Shown in pieces: positions 1-5,980 of a stretch of 6,624 bases of DNA. Both the position numbers and the translations under genes were made by a program. Origin of the DNA: Alphaproteobacteria bacterium (lineage in GTDB: Bacteria; Pseudomonadota; Alphaproteobacteria; Rhizobiales; Hyphomicrobiaceae); contig VBAB01000338.1 of the NCBI GenBank assembly GCA_005888525.1, positions 1-6,624 on the forward strand, in the 5' to 3' direction. The notes beneath the pieces were generated by a model. That model was not told the DNA's origin. It was given only the letters and a program-made list of their open reading frames with translations, and did not search any database. Every line of letters begins with the position of its first letter. Within the stretch, counting starts at the first letter, position 1.

Positions 1-401
1 ACGTTGGTAGGACGGTTGAACGGTGGGCCGGCGTGCTTGATCGAGCCAGTCGTCTTGCCGTCATAGCCGGTGTCGGACGGCACGTTCAGAGTCCCCATGG
101 TCATCAGTAGCCGGCCCTCGGGGGTGAACTGGCGAACGGTGTGATTGCCATCGTCGGTGGCGAAGATGCTGCCATTGGGCGCGACGTAGATGCCGTGCGT
201 GCGCAGGGAGAAGTCACCTTTGCCCCAGGTGCGCACGAAATTACCCTGGCGGTCGTAGACGATCACCGGGTTCTCGCCGCGGCAGATCAGAAACACACGA
301 TCTTCCTGATCCACCGCCACGCCGGCCACATCCCGATGGGCAAAGCCCTTGGGCAATTGCTCCCAGCCCTCGACCACCTTGTAGTTCACTCGATTGGCCA
401 T
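1..401 (-). CDS. NHL-repeat beta-propeller protein, partial (N-terminal 133 residues)
   Basis: The frame opens with ATG at 401-399 and runs off the left edge, so the C-terminal part is missing. It reads MANRVNYKVVEGWEQLPKGF and continues into two NHL-like blades. The first is at about residues 25-60 (VAGVAVDQEDRVFLICRGEN, then VIVYDRQGNFVRTWG). The second is at about 67-103 (HGIYVAPNGSIFATDDGNHT, then VRQFTPEGRLLMTMG). A third begins at FNRPTN near 128. This pattern matches NHL/SMP-30-like six-bladed propellers, often annotated as peptidyl-alpha-hydroxyglycine alpha-amidating lyase-like; that name reflects fold similarity and does not establish the reaction. No signal peptide is seen, so the product is probably cytoplasmic. 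A GGGAG Shine-Dalgarno lies about 8 nt before the ATG. The gene starts 26 bp after the stop of the molybdenum hydroxylase subunit on the same strand, so the two are probably co-transcribed. Its substrate is unknown. Confidence 0.85.
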   Translation of the reverse strand, partial: MANRVNYKVVEGWEQLPKGFAHRDVAGVAVDQEDRVFLICRGENPVIVYDRQGNFVRTWGKGDFSLRTHGIYVAPNGSIFATDDGNHTVRQFTPEGRLLMTMGTLNVPSDTGYDGKTTGSIKHAGPPFNRPTN

Positions 402-427
402 GCCGGTCTCCCTTGCTTTCCGGATAC

Positions 428-2770
428 TCATGATGCCGTATGCGCTTGTTGAATCGCGCGCCAGATACGCTCAGGCGTCGCGGGCAAGTCGACGTGCGTC
501 ACGCCGAACTCACGCAATCCGTCCACGATGGCGTTGGCAATCACCCCTAGTGCCGGAGTAATTCCACCTTCTCCGCCACCCCGCAGACCGAGCGGATGCG
601 TAGTTGACGGCACCTCGCTGATTGCCGTTTCAAACATTGGAAGGTCCGTTGCGCGTGGCATCGCGTAGTCCATGAATGATGCGGTCAAGAGCTGGCCCGT
701 GGAGTCATAGATGCAACGTTCCATCAGGGCTTCACCGACACCTTGGGCAATTCCCCCGTGAGTCTGACCTTGCACGATCATGGGATTTACGGCGCGGCCG
801 ACATCATCGATGGCGGTATATCGCGCAAGCGTAACCAGGCCGGTGTCAATGTCGATCTCAACCTCGGCGACATGGCATCCATACGGGAAGGACGAGACGC
901 GGCTGTCGACATCGGCGGTCGCCTGCAGCGAGCCGCGCAAGTCTTCGGGCAGGTCGCTATTGGAAACCGCGGCCGCCGCAACCTCGAACAGATCAACGGA
1001 GCGGTTAGAGCCGATGAGGCGAAACGTGCCGTCGGCGAAGCTAATGTCTGCCGCATCCGATCCAAGAAGGCAGGCGGCAATTCGGCGGCCCTTGGCAACG
1101 ATCTCGCTGGTTGCGCGCCGGACCGTGGTTGCCGCGTGCCGCATCGATCGTCCCGAATGGGAGCCTCCCCCCGCGGTGATCAGGTCCGTATCCCCGGTCA
1201 CCAGGGTCACCGCGTCGGGAGCGACGCCGAGCCACTCGCTGACCAATTGCACAAAGCTCGTCTCGTGGCCTTGCCCGGCCGAAAGGGTGCCGATCGTCAC
1301 GGTAACCGCGTTTTCTGGCGAAACCTTCACCGTGGCCCGCTCATGCGGCGCGCCGCTGGCCGATTCGATGTAGCACCCGGTGCCAATGCCGCGACGCAAG
1401 CCCTTCGCCATCGAGGCTGCGCGGCGCGCCTCGAAGCCGCTCCAATCGGCGAGAGAAATGGCATCATTGAAAACCTTCTCGTAGAGGCCGCTGTCATAGG
1501 TCATCCCGAAAGGGTTGACATAGGGGAGCGCCTGGGGCGGGATCAGGTTCATGCGGCGCAGCGCAAGGCGGTCGAACCCGCAAGTCTGAGCAGCGCGATC
1601 AATGAGCCGCTCGATCACAAACATGACTTCCGGCCGGCCGGCACTGCGGTAGGGTGTCGTCGGCGAAGAATTGGAGTACACGGCACGCGCGCGCACCGAC
1701 ACAGTCGGCACGTGGTAGATGCTCGACATGAGCTCAGTGCCCTTCGTCAATGGAACGAAGGAAATCGCGTAGGCGCCGATATTGCTGATGTTCGAAGCGC
1801 GCAGCGCCAGGAATTTGCCAGAGCTGTCCAGGGCAAGCTCTGCCGACACGGTCAGATCACGACCGTGGTAGTCGCTCAGGAACGACTCCGTGCGGTCGCC
1901 CGTCCATTTTACGGGACGTCCCAAACGGCGCGCCGCCCATGCCACCAGCGCGAATTCGGGATAGGAGTTATTGCGCGTACCGAAATTGCCGCCCACATCC
2001 TTCGCGACGACGCGTATCTTGGCCGGCTCCAGGCCGAGCATATGCGCGAGATCCATTTTTGGACGAACGACCCCGCCACCGCCCGCATAAAGGGTTATTC
2101 TGCCGGAATCCGGTTCATAGGCCGCCAAAGCCGTTCGCACCTCCATGGTTACGCCGGTAACGCGAGGTATCTTCGTCTCAACCCGGATGACGTGAGCCGC
2201 CCGGTTGAACGCCTCGCCAGCGGCTCGCGCGTCCCCGACGTCCGCATCGAGCGCGACGTTCGAATCCATATCCGGCCAGATGCGCGCCGCGCCGGGCTCT
2301 GCTGCGTCGGTGCCTTCGGCACTGGCTGCAAGCACCTCGTACTCTACCTCGACGAGTTCGGCGGCCTCTCGGGCGGTCGCCAGGGTTTCCGCAACGACAA
2401 GCGCAACGCCCTCACCGACGAAACGCACGCGATCGTGGGCAAGCGGGTAGTGCGGTGCGATGAAGACCGGCTTCCCGCCGCAATTGCGCAGCGTTATGTC
2501 GGGCGGACTAATCGTGAATGGTGAGTGGATAAGGGGCTTCAGCCCATCGGCCAGATAGTCGGCGGCAGTGAGCACCGCGAGCACCCCTGGCAATGCGCAA
2601 GCTCTCGTCGTTTCGATCCGCCGCAGGATCGCATGCGCATGGGGAGAGCGGGCGATCGTTGCAAAGGTTTGCCCAGGTAGTGTGAAGTCATCCCCGAAGG
2701 TACCCGCTCCCGTAACCAATCGATAGTCTTCACGACGTCGCGGCGAGTCGCCGATACCCGGATTCGTCAT
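428..2770 (-). CDS. Xanthine dehydrogenase-family molybdopterin-binding (large) subunit, form II CoxL-like
   Basis: A 780-residue Mo-cofactor catalytic subunit of the xanthine oxidase family, which inserts water-derived oxygen into aldehydes or heterocycles. The N-terminal alpha/beta hammerhead domain spans about residues 15-147 (DYRLVTGAGTFGDD; SPHAHAILRRI; RVRFVGEGVALVVAE). Cofactor-binding motifs follow: DVGGNFGTR at 258-266, PYRSAGRPE at 373-381, SAGQGHET at 497-504, HGGIAQGVGEAL at about 671-682 and RGGGEGG near the C-terminus, where E734 is the expected catalytic glutamate. The loop at 373-381 resembles the form II AYRGAGR signature and not the Cys-containing AYxCSFR loop of true CO dehydrogenase, so CO oxidation is unlikely. 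The length is normal for the family. I chose the ATG at 2770 because GGGGAG lies 7 nt upstream; a TTG at 2827 and an ATG at 2791 are in frame but have weaker context. No small 2Fe-2S or FAD subunit is adjacent within the window, which is unusual. The substrate cannot be read from sequence. Confidence 0.93.
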   Translation of the reverse strand: MTNPGIGDSPRRREDYRLVTGAGTFGDDFTLPGQTFATIARSPHAHAILRRIETTRACALPGVLAVLTAADYLADGLKPLIHSPFTISPPDITLRNCGGKPVFIAPHYPLAHDRVRFVGEGVALVVAETLATAREAAELVEVEYEVLAASAEGTDAAEPGAARIWPDMDSNVALDADVGDARAAGEAFNRAAHVIRVETKIPRVTGVTMEVRTALAAYEPDSGRITLYAGGGGVVRPKMDLAHMLGLEPAKIRVVAKDVGGNFGTRNNSYPEFALVAWAARRLGRPVKWTGDRTESFLSDYHGRDLTVSAELALDSSGKFLALRASNISNIGAYAISFVPLTKGTELMSSIYHVPTVSVRARAVYSNSSPTTPYRSAGRPEVMFVIERLIDRAAQTCGFDRLALRRMNLIPPQALPYVNPFGMTYDSGLYEKVFNDAISLADWSGFEARRAASMAKGLRRGIGTGCYIESASGAPHERATVKVSPENAVTVTIGTLSAGQGHETSFVQLVSEWLGVAPDAVTLVTGDTDLITAGGGSHSGRSMRHAATTVRRATSEIVAKGRRIAACLLGSDAADISFADGTFRLIGSNRSVDLFEVAAAAVSNSDLPEDLRGSLQATADVDSRVSSFPYGCHVAEVEIDIDTGLVTLARYTAIDDVGRAVNPMIVQGQTHGGIAQGVGEALMERCIYDSTGQLLTASFMDYAMPRATDLPMFETAISEVPSTTHPLGLRGGGEGGITPALGVIANAIVDGLREFGVTHVDLPATPERIWRAIQQAHTAS

Positions 2771-2886
2771 GGTGATGCTCCCCGATCCCATAACAGACCT
2801 GACGTCATCATGATCTGCCGAGGGCAATCAATACCGGCCTGCGCCGTATATACCTTCCCCGGGCAGCCCGCGCAGTGGACCGCCCT
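2771..2886. other. 116-bp spacer before the Mo hydroxylase gene, with short perfect palindromes
   Basis: No gene is supported here. The spacer holds three 8-bp perfect palindromes: TGACGTCA at 2800-2807, ATCATGAT at 2807-2814 and GTATATAC at 2846-2853. The last gives a TATATA element on the minus strand about 75 nt before the start at 2770. It could serve as a weak -10 box, but I see no good -35 partner upstream. No hairpin followed by a T run is evident, so read-through from the crotonase gene is plausible. Confidence 0.3.
2778..2783 (-). promoter_or_regulatory. Ribosome binding site deciding the start of the Mo hydroxylase subunit
   Basis: Read on the minus strand this is GGGGAG, 7 nt before the ATG at 2770. 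It favours that start over the in-frame TTG (2827) and ATG (2791). The protein from 2770 (MTNPGIGDSPRRREDYRLVTG) also begins as family members usually do, just before the hammerhead domain. Confidence 0.7.
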
Positions 2887-3660
2887 TCAGCTCGCGGAGA
2901 TCCCCTTGCGGGCCAGGAACTCGGGGAATGCGTCCTTGGCCCGGGCATTGCGCATTACCTCTGTGGTGTAGTGGTGTTCCGCTGACCAGCGCTCAACTAG
3001 GCTCTCCGCCTGCTGCTCGAGCAGCAGCGCCTTGACCCCTCTCACGGCGCCGCGATGATTGCCCGCTATCGTTTTCGCCATCTGCATCGTCTTGGAGCGT
3101 AGCTGCGCTTTGGGTACCAGGTGATTGAGAAGACCGATGCGATAGGCCTCTTCGGCCTCGACGACGCGCGCGGTGAACAGCAGCTCCTTGGCCTGCGGCC
3201 AGCCGATCTGGCTGCCGAGCGACCAAGTTGCGTTGATCCTCCCGTATGCCGCAGCGAGGAAGCGGAAGCGCGAGCTCTCGCACCCAACCCTGATGTCGAG
3301 CGCGGAGGCAAGTACGGCGGCACCGCCGTAAGCAAGGCCGTTCATCATGCCGATGGTCGGCTTGGCGCAGACTGAGATCTCGAGGGCGCGCCGGGGATTG
3401 CCCATCCGGTCTTGCTCCTCGCGGGTGTAACGCCTGTCGTCGTCCAGCTGCTCTTTGATGTCGCCACCTGCCGAGAACGCCTTGTCGCCGGCGCCGGTGA
3501 TGACGAGGCAACCGATCGCGTCGTCGGCTTCGAGCAGCTTCACCGCGTCGAGCAGCTCGGCCCCGAGCTTGCGGTTCATGGCGTTGAGGGTCTCGGGCCT
3601 GTTGAGCGTGACGATGCCGACACCGTCCTCCCGCTCGACCAGGATGTGTTCGTATGCCAT
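2887..3660 (-). CDS. Crotonase (enoyl-CoA hydratase/isomerase) superfamily protein lacking both hydratase glutamates
   Basis: A 257-residue crotonase-fold protein of normal length, expected to act on an acyl-CoA. The N-terminus IVTLNRPETLNAMN (16-29) is characteristic. The two oxyanion-hole segments are present: AFSAGGDIKE at 61-70 (A64) and NGLAYGGAAVLASALDIRVG at 107-126 (G113). Aligned without gaps to rat mitochondrial enoyl-CoA hydratase from the NG pair, the positions of Glu144 and Glu164 fall on V116 and A136 (remembered sequence). The acid/base pair for hydration is therefore missing, and the usual FGQPE and PGAGGTQRL segments are replaced by FRFLA and a shorter RINATWSL stretch. The protein keeps CoA binding and enolate stabilisation but may be an isomerase, decarboxylase, hydrolase or other crotonase-fold enzyme. 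The ATG at 3660 is preceded by AGGAGG at 9 nt spacing. The next gene on the strand is the Mo hydroxylase, 116 bp downstream. Confidence 0.92.
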   Translation of the reverse strand: MAYEHILVEREDGVGIVTLNRPETLNAMNRKLGAELLDAVKLLEADDAIGCLVITGAGDKAFSAGGDIKEQLDDDRRYTREEQDRMGNPRRALEISVCAKPTIGMMNGLAYGGAAVLASALDIRVGCESSRFRFLAAAYGRINATWSLGSQIGWPQAKELLFTARVVEAEEAYRIGLLNHLVPKAQLRSKTMQMAKTIAGNHRGAVRGVKALLLEQQAESLVERWSAEHHYTTEVMRNARAKDAFPEFLARKGISAS

Positions 3661-3819
3661 CGACTTGATCCTCCTCTGGCCGTCCGCGCTCTTTGGTCAA
3701 GGAGAACCGTGAGCGTGTTGAAAGTGAACGGTGTGTCGGGTGTCAACTCCACCTGCGAATTGTCATTGTCGAAGCCGACCCAAGTGTAGTTGCCGTTGTC
3801 GCTGCTCGTCGCCCGCCAT
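3661..3819. other. 159-bp spacer between ThuA-like gene and crotonase gene
   Basis: The spacer contains the crotonase ribosome binding site, a possible promoter (see 3718-3746) and a stretch richer in A and T than its neighbours. On the minus strand, about 3700-3810 can be read as an open frame rich in Asn, Asp and Thr (NGNYTWVGFDNDNSQVELTP and onward). It has no start signal of its own, and I recognise no family. A 26-codon plus-strand frame opens at GTG 3709 and closes at 3789. Neither is supported as a gene. Confidence 0.3.
3718..3746 (-). promoter_or_regulatory. Candidate sigma70-type promoter for the crotonase-Mo hydroxylase-NHL group
   Basis: On the minus strand a perfect TTGACA (3746-3741) is followed after 17 nt by TTTCAA (3723-3718), a poor 3-of-6 match to TATAAT. 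It lies 57 nt before the crotonase ATG in the only sizeable gap upstream of that gene. The -35 match and the spacing support it, while the weak -10 box argues caution. Confidence 0.35.
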
Positions 3820-4641
3820 CTAGACCGGAGGTGATTGCGCCGTCGCCCATGCGATTGCATTGCTCAATAGGGTCGAGAATGCGCCCGATTCCCATGGCCC
3901 TCTGAACGTCGCGGGCTGCTCGCTGCCCGTGCCGGAGGCCCGACCCATGCGCGAGTACGGGTTGTGGCAGTGGCCGAGCGCCAAGTAAGTCACGTTGCCG
4001 CCGCCGACCTGGCGCGTGTAGCCGAGCACGCGAGTCTTGCCGTCGGATTGCACGGATGTGTCGGTGCCGTAGAGCTTCTCGACCACCGGCCATCTGCCCG
4101 CTGCGCCGTAGTCAGCCGTCAACAGGATCTGCGCTGGGGCAGGGGCCTGAAGCTCGATGAAGTAGGGTTCGTCCTCGACCTCGAACGACTTGCCGAGCCC
4201 TTGCGTGACCGGGTGCTCCGCATCACGCACATCGACGCGAAATCGACATGCTGGCGGATGCGTCAGGAACATGCTGCCGAGCAATGCATGATGCTCGGTT
4301 CTCACAGTGCGGCGTTGCGTCAGGCCCTCCACGCGCTCGGCACGCCCACCGCTGGTGCCGTGAAGCGCCAGCCAATGGCCGCCGGCCTCGAGCCAGGATT
4401 TCAATTGAGTGCACTGCTCGGCACTCGGGTACGGACCGGCGACGTAGGTGACGAGCAGCTGGCTCACGGGCAGCCATTTTTCCATGTCGGCAAAGTCGTT
4501 GGCGACGGAAGCCGGAATTTGTCTCTCGGCCAACAGCGTGAGGAGCCGAAGGCGGGCATAGTCGTGGTCGTGACCGGCACTGGAGCCGGGCGGGAAGCCG
4601 CCGGCAACGACATGAGCGCGGTACTGGACGATGTTGGCCAT
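3820..4641 (-). CDS. ThuA-like (class I glutamine amidotransferase-like fold) domain protein
   Basis: A 273-residue protein that is essentially one ThuA-like domain. Family-like segments occur in order: GHDHDYARLRLLTLLAE (23-39), LLVTYVAGPYPSAEQCTQLK (62-81), GGHWLALHGTSGG (87-99), HHALLGSMFLTHPP (117-130), HPVTQGL (143-149), VEDEPYFIEL (155-164), and VTYLALGHCHNPYSR near 217-231, with AIAWA at the end. ThuA proteins share the glutamine amidotransferase fold but lack its nucleophilic Cys elbow; here that position reads LHGTSG, so no amidotransferase activity is expected. The founding member belongs to trehalose utilisation in rhizobia, but most relatives are uncharacterised and probably act on carbohydrate derivatives. 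No trehalose gene is nearby. I chose the ATG at 4641 because GAGG lies 6 nt upstream; in-frame ATGs at 4653 and 4686 lack this and would add residues not typical of the family. The gene is divergent from the lyase gene across a 349-bp spacer. Confidence 0.87.
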   Translation of the reverse strand: MANIVQYRAHVVAGGFPPGSSAGHDHDYARLRLLTLLAERQIPASVANDFADMEKWLPVSQLLVTYVAGPYPSAEQCTQLKSWLEAGGHWLALHGTSGGRAERVEGLTQRRTVRTEHHALLGSMFLTHPPACRFRVDVRDAEHPVTQGLGKSFEVEDEPYFIELQAPAPAQILLTADYGAAGRWPVVEKLYGTDTSVQSDGKTRVLGYTRQVGGGNVTYLALGHCHNPYSRMGRASGTGSEQPATFRGPWESGAFSTLLSNAIAWATAQSPPV

Positions 4642-4647
4642 GTGATG

Positions 4648-4651
4648 CCTC
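4648..4651 (-). promoter_or_regulatory. Ribosome binding site deciding the ThuA-like start
   Basis: On the minus strand this is GAGG, 6 nt before the ATG at 4641. The two upstream in-frame ATG codons (4653, 4686) have no comparable purine-rich element at a proper distance. Confidence 0.55.
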
Positions 4652-4980
4652 ATTCCCGTTCGAAGCAAGATGCTATCTGGGAACATGCCGCTGCGTCCAT
4701 CACTCCGCTCGCCCCCGCTCTATCGCCAGGAGCTTCAACGTCCACCGGGGCACGGCTATGCATGACCGGACATTTGTTTCGCCACCTCTTTACGCGTCAG
4801 AGACGATGCCCGCTGTTCAGAGAACCGCGAGCGTCTTGTGCAGGAGGCTGTATCGCAACTTCTCTTGCACTGGATAATTTCCCATGTTCTCCATGCCCTG
4901 CTGTCGCGTGGCGCCGAGGCCACCATGCCCAATCGGCGAGGAGCGCAGCCCAGAAGACCTCTAAACTCTTACCGCATCAC

Positions 4981-4985
4981 GGAGG
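4981..4985 (+). promoter_or_regulatory. Ribosome binding site deciding the lyase start
   Basis: GGAGG stands 5 nt before the ATG at 4991. The reading frame is open further upstream, to a GTG at 4838, but the added residues do not resemble the family, so this site fixes the start. Confidence 0.75.
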
Positions 4986-4990
4986 ATCAA

Positions 4991-5869
4991 ATGCCGTCGC
5001 GCTGGAGCGCTCGCCGCACGCGGTTTCGCGGAATTCTGACTGGGGGAGCGTGCGTGCATCCTGCCTCCGTGCACGACGCCGTCTCCGCGCGCATTGCCGC
5101 GGATCTGGGTTTCGAATTGGGCATGTTTGCCGGCTCGGTGGCGTCGCTGGCCGTGCTCGGTGCGCCCGACCTCATCGTGCTGACGCTGAGCGAGTTCGCC
5201 GATCAGGCCTATCGCATCGGCCGGGCGGCCGAGCTGCCGCTGCTGGTCGACGCCGACCACGGCTACGGCAACGCCCTCAACGTTATGCGTACGGTGGAGG
5301 AGCTGGAGACCGCCGGCGTGGCGGCTCTCTCCATCGAGGATACGGACCTGCCGCGGGGGTACGGCCCCTCGGACAAGGCGGAGCTGCTCTCCCTCGAGGA
5401 GGGCGTAGGCAAGATGAGGGCCGCCTTGGCGGCGCGGAGCGACCCAGACCTGGCGATTGCAGGACGCACGAGCGCCATGGCCATCACCGGCGTCGAGGAT
5501 GCGATCAGACGCGCCAAGGCTTACGAAGCGGCGGGCGTCGATGCCATGTTCCTCGTCGGCATCAAGACCAAGGAGCAGCTCGAGGCTGCGGCGGAGCAGC
5601 TGCGCATCCCCATCATCCTCGGGGGTGGCGCCATCCTCGGGGACCGCGCGTATCTCGCCAGCAAGGGCGTGCGCGTGTCGCTGCAGGGCCACCAGCCCTT
5701 CCAGGCGGCAGTGCGGGCCATCCATGATACCTTGAAGGCGCTACGCGACGGCACCGCGCCGGCGGACCTGAAGAATCTCGCTTCCAATGAGCTAATGGCC
5801 AAGGTGACTCGCTCGGCCGACTATGCCGGCTGGACCCGCGACTTTCTAGGCGGTGTCGGCAAGGGCTGA
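4991..5869 (+). CDS. Oxaloacetate decarboxylase-like lyase (PEP mutase/isocitrate lyase superfamily)
   Basis: A 292-residue alpha/beta-barrel enzyme. It closely resembles the Pseudomonas aeruginosa PA4872 type of oxaloacetate decarboxylase as I remember it, including SARIAADLGFELGMFAGSVA at 32-51, LTLSEFADQAYRIGR at 64-78, the metal-binding DADHGYGNALNVMRTVEELE at 87-106, SIEDT at 114-118 and EEGVGKMRAAL at 136-146. The DADHGYG aspartates are the expected Mg2+ site. The KKCGH motif of isocitrate lyase is absent, which excludes true isocitrate lyase. The His of PA4872 (H235) that I recall as important for oxaloacetate decarboxylation corresponds to H234 in LQGHQPF, but the position of its Tyr212 appears to be Gly in GGGAILGD (210-217). 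Expected reaction: Mg2+-dependent decarboxylation of oxaloacetate or a related 2-keto acid in the cytoplasm; the exact substrate is uncertain. The third codon position is very GC-rich. The SDR gene follows 111 bp downstream on the same strand. Confidence 0.88.
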   Translation: MPSRWSARRTRFRGILTGGACVHPASVHDAVSARIAADLGFELGMFAGSVASLAVLGAPDLIVLTLSEFADQAYRIGRAAELPLLVDADHGYGNALNVMRTVEELETAGVAALSIEDTDLPRGYGPSDKAELLSLEEGVGKMRAALAARSDPDLAIAGRTSAMAITGVEDAIRRAKAYEAAGVDAMFLVGIKTKEQLEAAAEQLRIPIILGGGAILGDRAYLASKGVRVSLQGHQPFQAAVRAIHDTLKALRDGTAPADLKNLASNELMAKVTRSADYAGWTRDFLGGVGKG

Positions 5870-5923
5870 GCCCATCATCTTGGCGCCAGTCACCGGAGCG
5901 AATTTCGGCGGATCAATTGGTTC

Positions 5924-5953
5924 TTGTACCGCGCTATTTTCGGTTCGTATCCT
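5924..5953 (+). promoter_or_regulatory. Weak candidate promoter for the SDR gene
   Basis: TTGTAC (5924-5929) and TATCCT (5948-5953) are separated by 18 nt, with 27 nt from the second hexamer to the SDR ATG. Both boxes are partial matches (3 of 6 and 4 of 6). The 111-bp gap after the lyase gene is long enough for a separate promoter, and I see no hairpin terminator in it. Confidence 0.25.
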
Positions 5954-5980
5954 CCTGGGTGAACAGAAGAGGACTCGCCA

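Larger units (their letters stand above)
4642..4990. other. 349-bp divergent intergenic region between ThuA-like and lyase genes
   Basis: This stretch should hold the promoters of both flanking genes. I see no convincing gene in it. GATAAT at 4873-4878 on the plus strand is a 5-of-6 match to a -10 box, but the hexamers 16-18 nt upstream are poor -35 matches, so it is only a weak candidate for the lyase promoter. TTGCAC at 4865-4870 overlaps this and has no good -10 partner downstream. No long inverted repeat, tRNA or T-run terminator is visible. Confidence 0.4.

Noticed and set aside
743..2524. 593-codon open frame on the plus strand opposite the Mo hydroxylase gene
   Set aside because: Its translation is rich in Arg, Gly and His with no recognisable domain. 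It lies antisense to a gene with complete family motifs, and long antisense frames are common in GC-rich DNA.
428..2770. Aerobic carbon monoxide dehydrogenase large subunit (coxL)
   Set aside because: The active-site loop reads PYRSAGRPE, not the Cys-containing AYxCSFR loop of CO dehydrogenase, so the coxL name would imply a function the sequence does not support.
2993..3700. 235-codon minus-strand frame overlapping the crotonase gene
   Set aside because: It is the +1 shadow of the crotonase frame, extremely Arg-rich and without family features.
3709..3789. 26-codon plus-strand frame starting at GTG after AAGGAG
   Set aside because: It is very short, with only 4 nt between the Shine-Dalgarno-like element and the GTG. 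It is opposite the probable promoter region of the crotonase gene and has no recognisable product.
3964..5727. 587-codon plus-strand frame crossing the ThuA-like gene, the spacer and the lyase gene
   Set aside because: It is antisense to one clear gene and out of frame with another. It turns into an Arg/Gly-rich low-complexity translation over the lyase, so it is a compositional shadow.
4991..5869. Isocitrate lyase or methylisocitrate lyase
   Set aside because: The KKCGH motif is absent and the sequence pattern follows the shorter oxaloacetate decarboxylase-type subgroup.
5870..5980. Rho-independent terminator after the lyase gene
   Set aside because: Only an 8-bp TGGCGCCA palindrome at 5881-5888 is present, with no loop and no T run after it, so it is not a convincing terminator.
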